Below, one piece after another: positions 8,689 to 19,995 of a DNA stretch of 64,000 nucleotides. How positions within the stretch are numbered: position 1 is the stretch's first letter; every line of letters begins with the position of its first letter. The notes under the pieces are model-generated. The model was given only the letters and a program-made list of their open reading frames with translations. It had not been told where the DNA came from and made no database searches. The translations under genes and the position numbers were made by a program. The stretch is from Sphingomonas sp. (lineage in GTDB: Bacteria; Pseudomonadota; Alphaproteobacteria; Sphingomonadales; Sphingomonadaceae): positions 1-64,000 of the forward strand of contig NZ_JAQZBC010000001.1 in the NCBI RefSeq assembly GCF_029239295.1, in the 5' to 3' direction.

Positions 8689-9585
8689 TCAATACTTAAC
8701 CCGCACCGCCTTCAGCTTGTACTTGCCCAGCTGTGCCTGCACGCTTTCCGGCCCCGCAAGGTGCCCGGCGCCGACGGCGATGAACACGCGGCCGGGGGTG
8801 CGCATCCGCTCGGCGATCCACGCCGCCCATTTGGCATTGCGATCGACCAGCAGCGCCTTGTTCACCTCCGGCGAGTTCTTCAGGCTGTCGTTCATCGTCT
8901 TGGCCAGGCCATCGGGATTGCCGCTGGCCCAGTCTGCGACCATGCGGTTCATCGTTTCGCCCGCCGTCGGCAGCTCGTCGACCGTAGAGGTGAGGAGCTC
9001 GAGCTGAGCCTTCTGTGACAGCGAGTCGAAAATCGACATCTGCCCTTCAAACGTTTCCAGCCCGACGACCTGCTTCTTCTGTGCCTTGGCGGCCTTGGTC
9101 AGCACGCCCTCGGGCCCGTTGCTCGAATCATAGCCCAGCTTCTGCACCGGCAGCGCCGACAGGCTGATCGCGGCGAACCACGGCTGCATCCGCTCGAACG
9201 TCGCGCGCGGCAGCTTGTTCTCCTCCAGCGCCTTGATGAACGGCTCGCGCTTGTCGGCGGGCAGCTTCTCGGTCAGCGACGGGCCGGCGGGCGCGAACGC
9301 CTTCGACACCACAACGCGTTCCTGCGTCTCCTTGTCCGGCTCGACCATTTCCAGCACCAGCGTGCCCGATCGATCGAACGCCTTCTTCACCGCCTCGTCG
9401 AACCACGACAGGCCCGGCTTCAGGACGTGGATCGTGCCGAACAGATAGATCGTCGTGTCCTTGTCGCGCACCACCCACAGCGCAGGGTCCGCGTCCTGCT
9501 GCACGACCGGCGCGGGCTGGGCGCAGGCGGGCAGGGTGAAGGCAAGGCCGACGGACGCAAACAGTGAGGTGAAGGGGCGAAACAC
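8689..9585 (-). CDS. TraB/GumN (PrgY) family protein, probable lipoprotein or exported
   Basis: The protein has the two conserved boxes of the TraB/GumN/PrgY family: [12 protein letters not shown] near the N-terminus and [15 protein letters not shown] near the C-terminus, with an acidic residue box VLEMVEPD between. These are thought to form a metal-dependent protease-like site of the Tiki/EreA/ChaN superfamily. Starting at GTG 9585 gives [21 protein letters not shown], a short signal peptide ending in a possible lipobox with a proline at -2, so either lipidation or simple secretion is possible. A longer frame to 9717 would overlap the divergent glyQ start and is less likely. The substrate is unknown. 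Confidence 0.8.
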   Translation of the reverse strand: MFRPFTSLFASVGLAFTLPACAQPAPVVQQDADPALWVVRDKDTTIYLFGTIHVLKPGLSWFDEAVKKAFDRSGTLVLEMVEPDKETQERVVVSKAFAPAGPSLTEKLPADKREPFIKALEENKLPRATFERMQPWFAAISLSALPVQKLGYDSSNGPEGVLTKAAKAQKKQVVGLETFEGQMSIFDSLSQKAQLELLTSTVDELPTAGETMNRMVADWASGNPDGLAKTMNDSLKNSPEVNKALLVDRNAKWAAWIAERMRTPGRVFIAVGAGHLAGPESVQAQLGKYKLKAVRVKY

Positions 9586-9673
9586 GGGTCTGGGAAACCT
9601 TCCTGATCGGGGTGGGGCCAGCCTAGCGGGGGCCTTGCCTGTTGGCGAGCCATCCGCCATTGCCCGCCCTGCG

Positions 9674-10585
9674 ATGAACGCCACCTCAACAGACGCGCCG
9701 TTAAGCTTCCAGGACATGATCCTGCGCCTCCATTCCTATTGGGGAGCGCGGGGCTGCGCCATTCTTCAGCCCTATGACATGCGCATGGGCGCCGGCACTT
9801 TCCACCCGGCGACGACGCTGCGCGCCCTGGGTCCCGATCCTTGGAATGCCGCCTTCGTTCAGCCCAGCCGCCGCCCGACCGATGGCCGCTATGGCGAGAA
9901 CCCGAACCGGCTGCAGCATTATTACCAATATCAGGTGATCCTGAAGCCCAGCCCGCCCGATCTGCAGGAGCTGTATCTCGGTTCGCTCGCGGCGATCGGC
10001 ATCGATTTCACCCGCCACGACATCCGCTTCGTCGAGGATGACTGGGAAAGCCCGACGCTGGGCGCCTGGGGCCTCGGCTGGGAAGTGTGGTGCGACGGGA
10101 TGGAGGTGACCCAGTTCACCTATTTCCAGCAGATGGGCGGCTTCGATTGCAAGCCCGTCGCGGGCGAGCTCACCTACGGGCTCGAACGGCTGGCGATGTA
10201 CATCCAGAACGTCGACAATGTGTACGACCTGCGCTTCAATGACGCTGGCGTTTCCTATGGCGACGTGTTCCTCGAAAACGAGCGGCAGATGTCGACCTGG
10301 AACTTCGAGGTCGCCGACACCGACACGCTGTTCGATCTGTTCCGCAAGGCGGCGGCCGAATGCGAGAATTGCCTCGCGGCGAAGCTGCCGATCCCGGCCT
10401 ATGAGCAGGCGATCGAGGCGAGCCACATCTTCAACCTACTGAACGCGCGCGGCGTGATTTCGGTCGCTGAGCGTCAGGCCTATATCGGCCGCGTCCGCGA
10501 TCTCGCGAAGGGTGCCTGCACGGCGTATATGGAAAAGAATGCCGAGGGCTGGAAAGCCCGCTTCCCGAACTGGAGCGCGGCATGA
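9674..10585 (+). CDS. glyQ: Glycyl-tRNA synthetase alpha subunit
   Basis: Catalytic class II subunit of the bacterial alpha2beta2 GlyRS. Of its 303 residues the hallmarks are [24 protein letters not shown]-type motif (GAGTFHPAT), the motif 2 region [37 protein letters not shown] and LERLAMYIQ. The start ATG at 9674 gives the usual N-terminus; an upstream in-frame extension to 9455 overlaps the divergent gene and lacks family similarity. The stop overlaps the glyS start as ATGA, coupling synthesis of the two subunits. Confidence 0.97.
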   Translation: MNATSTDAPLSFQDMILRLHSYWGARGCAILQPYDMRMGAGTFHPATTLRALGPDPWNAAFVQPSRRPTDGRYGENPNRLQHYYQYQVILKPSPPDLQELYLGSLAAIGIDFTRHDIRFVEDDWESPTLGAWGLGWEVWCDGMEVTQFTYFQQMGGFDCKPVAGELTYGLERLAMYIQNVDNVYDLRFNDAGVSYGDVFLENERQMSTWNFEVADTDTLFDLFRKAAAECENCLAAKLPIPAYEQAIEASHIFNLLNARGVISVAERQAYIGRVRDLAKGACTAYMEKNAEGWKARFPNWSAA

Positions 10586-12609
10586 CCGACTTTCTTCTCG
10601 AGCTGCGGTCGGAGGAAATCCCGGCGCGCATGCAGGACAAGGCGCGCGAGGATCTCGCCCGCCTGTTCACCGCCGAACTCGACAAGGCGGGGCTCAAGGC
10701 CGCCGAACTCGTCACCTACGCGACCCCGCGGCGCCTGGCGCTGATCGCGCGCGACCTGCCCGCGCAGACGCAGGCGGTGAGTGAGGAGCTGAAGGGCCCG
10801 CCCGCCGACGCGCCTGACGCCGCGGTCGAAGGCTTCCTGCGCAAGGCGGGCCTGACGCGCGACGCGCTCCAGACCCGCGAGGTGAAGGGCCGCGCGACAT
10901 TGTTCGCGGTGATCGACAAGCCGGGTCGCGCCACCGCGGATGTGCTGGCAGACGCGATCCCCGCGATCATCCGCGCCTTCCCCTGGCCCAAGTCGATGCG
11001 CTGGGGCGAGGCATCGATCTCGACCGAAAGCCCGCGCTGGGTACGCCCGCTGCAGGGGATCATCGCGCTGTTCGGCGACGATGTGGTGCCATGCTCGATC
11101 GCTGGCGTCGAAAGCGGCGCGGCGACGGTCGGCCATCGCTTCCATCATCCCGGCGTCATCACCATCGGCAGCGCCGGCGACTATGTCGAGAAGCTGCGCG
11201 CCTGCCACGTCATCGTCGACCAGAACGAACGCCGCGCGACGATCGCGCTCGGCGCGAAGCTCGCCGCGAACATGGCCGGGCTGACGCTGGTCGAGGACGA
11301 GGGGCTGGTCAGCGAGAACGCCGGTCTTACCGAATGGCCGGTGCCGCTGCTCGGCCGCTTCGACGAGGCATTCCTCGACGTCCCGCCGGAGGTGATCCAG
11401 CTCACCGCGCGCGTGAACCAGAAGTATTTCGTCTGCCGCGATGCCGGCGGGAAACTCGCCAACGCCTTCGTCTGCACCTCGAACATCGACGCGGCGGATG
11501 GCGGCGAGCGGATCGTGGAGGGCAACCGCAAGGTGCTCGCCGCGCGCCTGTCCGACGCGCGCTTCTTCTACGAAACCGATCTCAAGGTGCCGCTCGCTGA
11601 CCAGGCGAAGAAGCTCGAAAAGATCATCTTTCACGAAAAGCTCGGCACCGTCGCCGACAAGGTTGATCGCGTCGCGAAGCTTGCTCGCTGGCTGGCCGAG
11701 GAAGGCATCGTCAAGGGCGCCGATCCCGAGTTGGCCGAACGCGCCGCACGTCTCGCCAAGGCCGATCTCGTCACCGGCATGGTCGGCGAATTCCCCGAGC
11801 TCCAGGGCCTGATGGGCGGCTATTACGCCGCCGCGCAGGGCGAACCCGTCGAAGTCGCCGAGGCGATCCGCGATCACTACAAGCCCGTCGGCCAGGGCGA
11901 CGACGTCCCCACTGCGCCAGTGACGGTTGCGGTGTCACTCGCGGACAAGTTGGACAGCATCACCCAGTTCTTCGGCGCGGATCTGAAGCCGAGCGGGTCC
12001 AAGGACCCGTTCGCGCTCCGCCGCTCCGCGCTCGGCATCCTCGCGCTGATCCTCGACAACGGTCTCCGTTTCCCGCTGTCGCGGATCGTCAGCGGTGACG
12101 TGCTCGACTTCTTCGCCGATCGCCTCAAGGTCCAGCAGCGCGAAGCCGGCGTTCGTCACGATCTGATCGATGCGGTGTTCGCCCTCGGCGGTGAGGACGA
12201 TCTCGTCCGCCTGCTCGCGCGGGTGAAGGCGCTGCAATCGTTCGTCGGGACCGAGGATGGCGCCAATCTCCTCGCCGGATACAAGCGCGCGGCCAATATC
12301 CTGAAGAAGGAAGGGTATCTGGCCAGCCCCGCTCAGTCCGCGGCCGATTATCTCCGCGAACCGGCCGAAGCTGCGCTGGTCGCCGCGCTGGATGCGGCCG
12401 AACCTTCCTCGGCCGACGCGATCGCGAACGAGGATTACGAAGCGGCCATGGCCGCGCTCGCCACGCTGCGCGCGCCGATCGACGCATTCTTCGACCAAGT
12501 CACCGTAAATGATGCCGATTCCGGAAAACGTGCCGGCCGTCTGGCGTTGTTGGCGCGCGTCCGGGCAGCCGTTCACGGCGTGGCCGATTTCTCGCGCATC
12601 GAAGGGTGA
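10582..12609 (+). CDS. glyS: Glycyl-tRNA synthetase beta subunit
   Basis: 675-residue partner of GlyQ, needed for tRNA recognition and activity. It opens [14 protein letters not shown], the family N-terminus, and contains PKSMRWG (residues 130-140), [13 protein letters not shown], a histidine-rich segment around VGHRFHHPG, the [15 protein letters not shown]-like region and a C-terminal anticodon-binding domain with [13 protein letters not shown]. It shares four bases with glyQ. The following 100 bases lead to ppdK in the same direction and show no obvious terminator. Confidence 0.97.
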   Translation: MTDFLLELRSEEIPARMQDKAREDLARLFTAELDKAGLKAAELVTYATPRRLALIARDLPAQTQAVSEELKGPPADAPDAAVEGFLRKAGLTRDALQTREVKGRATLFAVIDKPGRATADVLADAIPAIIRAFPWPKSMRWGEASISTESPRWVRPLQGIIALFGDDVVPCSIAGVESGAATVGHRFHHPGVITIGSAGDYVEKLRACHVIVDQNERRATIALGAKLAANMAGLTLVEDEGLVSENAGLTEWPVPLLGRFDEAFLDVPPEVIQLTARVNQKYFVCRDAGGKLANAFVCTSNIDAADGGERIVEGNRKVLAARLSDARFFYETDLKVPLADQAKKLEKIIFHEKLGTVADKVDRVAKLARWLAEEGIVKGADPELAERAARLAKADLVTGMVGEFPELQGLMGGYYAAAQGEPVEVAEAIRDHYKPVGQGDDVPTAPVTVAVSLADKLDSITQFFGADLKPSGSKDPFALRRSALGILALILDNGLRFPLSRIVSGDVLDFFADRLKVQQREAGVRHDLIDAVFALGGEDDLVRLLARVKALQSFVGTEDGANLLAGYKRAANILKKEGYLASPAQSAADYLREPAEAALVAALDAAEPSSADAIANEDYEAAMAALATLRAPIDAFFDQVTVNDADSGKRAGRLALLARVRAAVHGVADFSRIEG

Positions 12610-12712
12610 TAGGGTAAACGGTTACATCTGTTTGGGTGCCGCTTTGTACTTGCAATCCGGCGCCCGGGCGTGTGTTGCGACGCACATAACGAGTTTCAGG
12701 AGGCGATAACCC

Positions 12713-15412
<2,700 letters not shown>

Positions 15413-15469
15413 TCAACGACGGTGTTCCGCGCGGAAGACCTCCGCCGGAAACGTGGCCGTAAAAAGAAC

Positions 15470-15502
15470 GGGCCCTGCCGCACTACTAGTGTGGCAGGGC
15501 CC
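15470..15502. terminator. Bidirectional rho-independent terminator
   Basis: A perfect 10-bp stem (15470-15479 with 15493-15502), extended inward by four more pairs, encloses a small loop. On the plus strand it is followed by TTTACTTA; on the minus strand the stem is followed by GTTCTTTTTA. It separates the convergent ppdK and the 15572 gene. Confidence 0.85.
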
Positions 15503-15571
15503 TTTACTTAGGGGAGGGATCCGCGCGCGGTCGCGCGCTGCGGGAGCTACCCGGCGTTGCGCCGAGCGCAC

Positions 15572-15952
15572 TCAGCCATGCGTCGGCGCACTATTGTTCC
15601 AGTCGAACCAACGCGCGCGGGTCGTCCCTGCTGGGCGTGCTGCGGACTGCGCAACGGTGCGCGACGCGGGTGCCGGTGCCGCTACCCGCGTGGGGGCCAA
15701 AACTGGGGCCGAGGTGGCGACGGGTGTAGCCGATGCCAGCCGGGCGTTTTCGCGCTCCAATTCCTTGATCCGGGCGTCCCGCTCAGCCAGCCTGCTGTCG
15801 AAATCCTTGCGATTGCGGCTGTGAACGTCGCGTTCATCAGCATAGCGCTGCTTCCACTTGCGGCCGCCCGGATGACTGGCAAGCCCGAATAGCCAGCCAG
15901 CAATCAAGGCGACGGCGACGGCCAGCCACTGGGTAGGTGTGCTGAAGAGCAT
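15572..15952 (-). CDS. Small membrane-anchored coiled-coil protein of unknown function
   Basis: 126 residues. One transmembrane helix near the N-terminus (TPTQWLAVAVALIAGWLFG, about 5-23) is followed by a charged helical stretch with heptad character (RYADERDVHSRNRKDF then RLAERDARIKELEREN) and an Ala/Pro/Val-rich tail ending in WFDWNNSAPTHG. The start at 15952 has an AGGAGG Shine-Dalgarno seven bases upstream. It lies 57 bases downstream of tadC on the same strand, so it may be the last gene of the pilus transcript. I do not recognise a family; a local organising role for the pilus apparatus is only a positional guess. Confidence 0.65.
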   Translation of the reverse strand: MLFSTPTQWLAVAVALIAGWLFGLASHPGGRKWKQRYADERDVHSRNRKDFDSRLAERDARIKELERENARLASATPVATSAPVLAPTRVAAPAPASRTVAQSAARPAGTTRARWFDWNNSAPTHG

Positions 15953-16009
15953 GACGAACCTCCTGTTACGCAGGTTCAACGATGCCGCCATTGGTGCGTT
16001 CCCCGGTGA

Positions 16010-17011
16010 CTACAGACTTCCGTTGATGAACGAGTCGCTGATCGAGCATGCGGCCGGCCCTAGGATCACGATGAACAACACCGGGAGAATGAACAGGATC
16101 AGCGGAACCGTCATGATGGCGGGCAATCGCGCTGCCTTTTCCTCCGCGCGCATCATGCGTTCGTTGCGGAATTCGGCCGATAGCACGCGAAGCGCGCTGG
16201 CAAGCGGGGTGCCGTATTTCTCGGTTTGGATCATCGTAGTGACGATCCCCTTCACCTCGTCCAGCGCAACGCGGTTGGCAAAGTTTTCGAACGCCGCCCG
16301 CCGGTCGGTGAGGAAGCCAAGCTCGATCGCGGTCAGCGCAAACTCGTCGCCCAGTTCTGGATAGGCCTTGCCAAGTTCCTTCGCGACGCGATGGAATGCG
16401 GCATCCACCGTCAGTCCCGCCTCGGCGCAGATCACCAGCAGATCCAGCGCGTCGGGCAATCCCTTGCGGATTGCGTCAGAACGCTTGGTGATCTTGTTCT
16501 TCAGGTACAGGTCGGGTGTCTTGTAGCTGAGCAGAAACGTCACCGCGACCAGCCCATACCGCTTCAGCGGGGTCCAATCGGCAAACGTGTCGGTGCCATA
16601 GACGATGAAGACCATGAGCCCGCCGAGGACGATCGGCAGCATGAGGCGACCGAAGATCACTCCGACCGCCCAATCCTTCTTGCGGATGCCGGCCTGCAGC
16701 AGCTTTGTCTGCGCTTCCTTGACTTGGCTGTCCTGCAGGACCTTCAGCGACTCCAGGAAATCGCGAATCTTGTCCGCGCTTTCGCTCTTCTGGACTAGCT
16801 TCGCCCGCCGCTTGCTGGTGGACGCGGTAATCCCCGCCTTCAACTGCTCGCGGCGGTCGTTCAGCGCCTTGACGCGCTTGGCCATCGGATCGCGGACGCT
16901 CAGCGCGGCGTAGATCGCGACGAGCACGGCGCCGGCGGCGATCGCTGCGAGGATGGTGGCGACCCAGAGGACGTCGACACCTAGCAGCGTTGGGGTCTGG
17001 CTGGGTTCCAT
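16010..17011 (-). CDS. tadC: Tad pilus inner-membrane platform protein TadC
   Basis: 333-residue type II secretion F-domain protein. An N-terminal transmembrane helix (about residues 12-35) is followed by a cytoplasmic helical region, then two helices near 110-150, the T2SSF core (LPDALDLLVICAEAGLTVDAAFHRVAKEL; GTPLASALRVLS) and a C-terminal hydrophobic hairpin (PLILFILPVLFIVILGP). TadC pairs with TadB as the platform that couples the assembly ATPase to Flp pilin. The ATG at 17011 comes one base after the tadB stop, indicating tight coupling. Confidence 0.92.
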   Translation of the reverse strand: MEPSQTPTLLGVDVLWVATILAAIAAGAVLVAIYAALSVRDPMAKRVKALNDRREQLKAGITASTSKRRAKLVQKSESADKIRDFLESLKVLQDSQVKEAQTKLLQAGIRKKDWAVGVIFGRLMLPIVLGGLMVFIVYGTDTFADWTPLKRYGLVAVTFLLSYKTPDLYLKNKITKRSDAIRKGLPDALDLLVICAEAGLTVDAAFHRVAKELGKAYPELGDEFALTAIELGFLTDRRAAFENFANRVALDEVKGIVTTMIQTEKYGTPLASALRVLSAEFRNERMMRAEEKAARLPAIMTVPLILFILPVLFIVILGPAACSISDSFINGSL

Positions 17012-17012
17012 A

Positions 17013-17987
17013 TCAGATCTCGAAGCTGACCATTTTGGCCATGATGAAGGCACCGATCCCCATCCAGATCAGTCCGCCCGCTCCAGCGACGATCAGCCGC
17101 GGATCGACGAAGAAATTCTGCATGTACTCGCTGTTCACCATCCAGATTAAAACAAACACGATAAAGGGCAGGGCGCCGATGATCATGGCCGACGCCTTTG
17201 ACTCCGAAGACATTGCCTTGATCTTCAGCTTCATCTGCCCGCGCTGGCGCAACACGGTGGCGAGGTTCTGGAGCGTCTCGGCCAGATTGCCGCCCGTCTC
17301 GCGTTGGATCGCGATAGTGATGACGAAGAACTGAAACTCCGCCGTACCAAGGCGGTCCGCCGTTTCCTGGAGTGCCACCTCCATTGAACGGCCGATCTTC
17401 ATTTTGTCGGCAACCGAGCGGAATTCCTCACCCACCGGGCCGGCGACCTCGCTGCCCACGACAGCCATGGTCTCGGTAATCGGCAGGCCTGACCGCAAGC
17501 CGCGTACGAGCAGTTCGATCGCATCCGGGAACTTGGCGTTGAACGCCTTGACCCGTCGTTTGATGAAGGACCCAACGACGAAATGCGGGATGCCGGCGCC
17601 AAGCGCCAGCCCCAGAAAGAACGCCAACATGAGCGGAAGGCCAAGCACCAAGAGCAGAAGCACCGCGCCCACGAAGACACTCAATGTGGCCGCGCCATAT
17701 TTTCCGACCGTCCACGACTTACCCGTCATCGCAAGCCGCTTTTGCAGCTCTTCGGGACGGGGCAGGAAGCGCATCGCTGCCTGATCCGCCTTTGTGGCGC
17801 TTCGGCCGGTAATGCGCCGCAGTTGTGCTTCCACCGCTGCGCCGGGATTGGCGGCATGGCGCTCGCGCACCGCGGCCAGCCGGCGGTTACCGGCGCGTTG
17901 CGGGGAGGGGCCTCCCATCGCAAAGAACAACAGGCCCAGGGTGGTGAGCGCGCCGATCGCGAGGATGATCACCGGTAACAAGGGCAT
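17013..17987 (-). CDS. tadB: Tad pilus inner-membrane platform protein TadB
   Basis: 324 residues with four predicted membrane segments, two near residues 75-125 and two at the C-terminus (LPFIVFVLIWMVN; AGGLIWMGIGAFIM), around a T2SSF domain with FPDAIELLVRGLRSGLP and IAIQRETGGNLAETLQNLATVLRQR. It follows cpaE by 61 bases that contain a hairpin but no gene; in most Tad loci the ATPase cpaF/tadA lies exactly here. A GGAAG Shine-Dalgarno precedes the ATG. It works with TadC as the inner-membrane base for Flp pilus assembly. Confidence 0.93.
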   Translation of the reverse strand: MPLLPVIILAIGALTTLGLLFFAMGGPSPQRAGNRRLAAVRERHAANPGAAVEAQLRRITGRSATKADQAAMRFLPRPEELQKRLAMTGKSWTVGKYGAATLSVFVGAVLLLLVLGLPLMLAFFLGLALGAGIPHFVVGSFIKRRVKAFNAKFPDAIELLVRGLRSGLPITETMAVVGSEVAGPVGEEFRSVADKMKIGRSMEVALQETADRLGTAEFQFFVITIAIQRETGGNLAETLQNLATVLRQRGQMKLKIKAMSSESKASAMIIGALPFIVFVLIWMVNSEYMQNFFVDPRLIVAGAGGLIWMGIGAFIMAKMVSFEI

Positions 17988-18017
17988 GTCGTCTTCCGCT
18001 CTCCTGGCAAGTACCGA

Positions 18018-18042
18018 ACAGGCGCGTGCTTTGTGCGCCTGT
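18018..18042 (-). other. Intergenic hairpin between cpaE and tadB
   Basis: A perfect 8-bp stem (18018-18025 pairing with 18035-18042) with a 9-base loop begins seven bases after the cpaE stop on the transcribed strand. There is no T-run, so it looks like an mRNA-stability or differential-expression element rather than a true terminator. Confidence 0.45.
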
Positions 18043-18048
18043 AGAGGG

Positions 18049-19332
18049 TCATTTCTTTACCGGCCGTTTGGGTACCAAACCCTTTAGATCGGCAAACTTG
18101 CCCATCAGCGACTGGCCACCCCGGCGGGCCCCCTTGACCTTGGCCGGCGCGGCATCGTCGGTGATGAAGCACAGTCGGGTGACCAGATCGGTGATCGGGG
18201 CCACGGTCTTGGACGCTTTGCCCACTTCGTACAGGGGCTTGCCCAGCTTCGCGGCTTGCGCTGCCAGCTTCTGATCAAAGGGGACGAGGAAATCGAGCTT
18301 GCGCTCGATCGATGTCTCGAAATCCTTGCGGCTGATCTCGAGCTGCTGGCCCGGATGGACCTTGTTGGCGAGAACCACGACCTGCGCCTCCGGCGCGTTC
18401 GACTTCAGCCATGATAGCAAACGGATGCTGTCGCGCGCCGCTGCCAGGGTCAGTTCGGTGACCAGCACGATCGTCTGCACGTCCTTCACCAAATGGGGGT
18501 AGTTCACGAGCATCGAGCGCGGCAAATCGACGACCGTGCACTCGAACGCGGCCCGCATTTCTTCCTGCAACTGGTGAAAGGCGCCGCCGTCGGTCATGAT
18601 TGGCGAGTTGATCGGCGCCTCGGCCGAAAGCACCGCCAGTTTGTCCGACGCCCGGACCATCGCGCGCTCGATGAATAGTCCGTCGATCCGGCTCGGATTC
18701 TCGATCGCATCGGTCAGGCCACGCCCCGGCTCCAGATCGAGCGCCAGAGCGCCGGTGCCGAAATGCACGTCAAGGTCGAGCAGCGCGGTGGAACGCCGTT
18801 CCTTCTGGCTCATCAACCACGCCAGAGAGGTGGCGATTGTCGAAGCTCCTGCACCTCCGCGGGTGCCGATCACGGCAACAGCGCAATGCGGGTGCTCGGC
18901 GGACGTCTCGACCGCCTTGGGAGCATTCAGCAGGGTCTGCGCCTGAGAGAAGGCTTCGCGCAGCACGTCTCCGCTAAGCGGCTTCAGGAGGTAATCCTGG
19001 ATGCCGCTGGCAACGAGATCGCGGTAGAGGCGAACGTCATTGACCTGGCCCGCCGCGATCACGATCGTTCCCGGTTCGCAGACTTCGGCAAGCGAGTTGA
19101 TATCGTTCAGCGGATCGCCGGACTCGGCCAGATCGACGAACAGGATGTGCGGCGATGCAGTGACCGACAGGGATTGCACGGCGTTGCGAAGACCACCCTT
19201 GTGGACCTTTTCCGCCGACCAGCCGAGTTCGCTGACGATCGGGCGCAGGGTTGCTGCGGTCGCTTCATCGCAGACATAAGCGACAAAGTTCTCGCGCGCC
19301 GCGGCGCCGGCCGGTTTCCATGGTGCGTTCAT
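18049..19332 (-). CDS. cpaE: Tad pilus localisation ATPase CpaE/TadZ
   Basis: 427-residue MinD/ParA-like protein. Residues 15-125 form a degenerate receiver-like domain (ILFVDLAESGDP; DYLLKPLSG), and the ATPase domain starts with a deviant Walker A, GTRGGAGASTIA, where the usual first lysine is arginine, as is common in this family. The Walker A' region LLDLDVHFGTGALALDL and VVDLPRS follow. CpaE/TadZ positions the Tad machine, often at a pole. The ATG at 19332 is adjacent to the cpaD stop; a longer frame to 19620 merely overlaps cpaD and is rejected. Confidence 0.93.
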   Translation of the reverse strand: MNAPWKPAGAAARENFVAYVCDEATAATLRPIVSELGWSAEKVHKGGLRNAVQSLSVTASPHILFVDLAESGDPLNDINSLAEVCEPGTIVIAAGQVNDVRLYRDLVASGIQDYLLKPLSGDVLREAFSQAQTLLNAPKAVETSAEHPHCAVAVIGTRGGAGASTIATSLAWLMSQKERRSTALLDLDVHFGTGALALDLEPGRGLTDAIENPSRIDGLFIERAMVRASDKLAVLSAEAPINSPIMTDGGAFHQLQEEMRAAFECTVVDLPRSMLVNYPHLVKDVQTIVLVTELTLAAARDSIRLLSWLKSNAPEAQVVVLANKVHPGQQLEISRKDFETSIERKLDFLVPFDQKLAAQAAKLGKPLYEVGKASKTVAPITDLVTRLCFITDDAAPAKVKGARRGGQSLMGKFADLKGLVPKRPVKK

Positions 19333-19333
19333 G

Positions 19334-19972
19334 TTACCGCGTCCCCCCGCCCGTCGACTCGCTGCGAACGGCGGTACCGCCGCCACCGGTCGGCTCCGCC
19401 TTGCGGAACCGATCAATCGCCTTTGCAGCGACCGCTGGGTCGTACAGGCTGCGTGTTCCCTCGCCGCGCACAAGGTCAGTCGGGTTGGCAACCATGGCCG
19501 CCAGGTTCGAATTGACGGCGCAGCCCTGATTGGAGCCCGTTTGCCCCTCGAAATCGGGCTGGTACATGCGGCTGTGATCCGGGCAGCCGGGCACATAGGC
19601 GCGCGCCCGGCTGACGACAACGCGCGCCGTTCCGTTTGCGATCGGCGCGGATGTCACCGGTGCCTCGTCCGAAATCAGCAGGCCGAAGCGCGCTGCCGTC
19701 GCCGCCACGTCAGCGCGCGTAGCGGCATCGCGCGACGGATCGTCGATGGCGATCCGGTCGCCGTAACCAACCTTGAGAGAACCCATCCACGCGCCCAGCC
19801 GCTGCGCCTCGCCAGGTGCCAGACCGTCAGGGCCTGAGCCCACGTCAAAGGCGTAGTCGGCACGCGACACAACTGGTTGATGAACGGATTCGAGACCGCG
19901 GTTAGCCGTGCCGCCACACGCTCCGAGCAGCAGGGCGGGCGCAAGGCCGAGGATGATAGTGCGGTTGATCAT
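19334..19972 (-). CDS. cpaD: Tad pilus lipoprotein CpaD
   Basis: 212-residue CpaD-family protein. The signal peptide MINRTIILGLAPALLLGAC ends in a clear lipobox with the lipidated cysteine at 19. The conserved end of the family is present: VVVSRARAYVPGCPDHS, then NQGCAVNSNLAAMVANPTDLVRG. CpaD/RcpB is an outer-membrane pilotin-like partner of the CpaC secretin. The start at 19972 is backed by an AGGAAC Shine-Dalgarno eight bases upstream. It lies between cpaC and cpaE. Confidence 0.92.
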   Translation of the reverse strand: MINRTIILGLAPALLLGACGGTANRGLESVHQPVVSRADYAFDVGSGPDGLAPGEAQRLGAWMGSLKVGYGDRIAIDDPSRDAATRADVAATAARFGLLISDEAPVTSAPIANGTARVVVSRARAYVPGCPDHSRMYQPDFEGQTGSNQGCAVNSNLAAMVANPTDLVRGEGTRSLYDPAVAAKAIDRFRKAEPTGGGGTAVRSESTGGGTR

Positions 19973-19995
19973 GATGCTGTTCCTGACCATGGCGA

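Noticed and set aside
18049..19620. Longer CpaE starting at 19620
   Set aside because: The extra 96 residues lie inside cpaD in another frame and have no family similarity; ATG 19332 abuts the cpaD stop.
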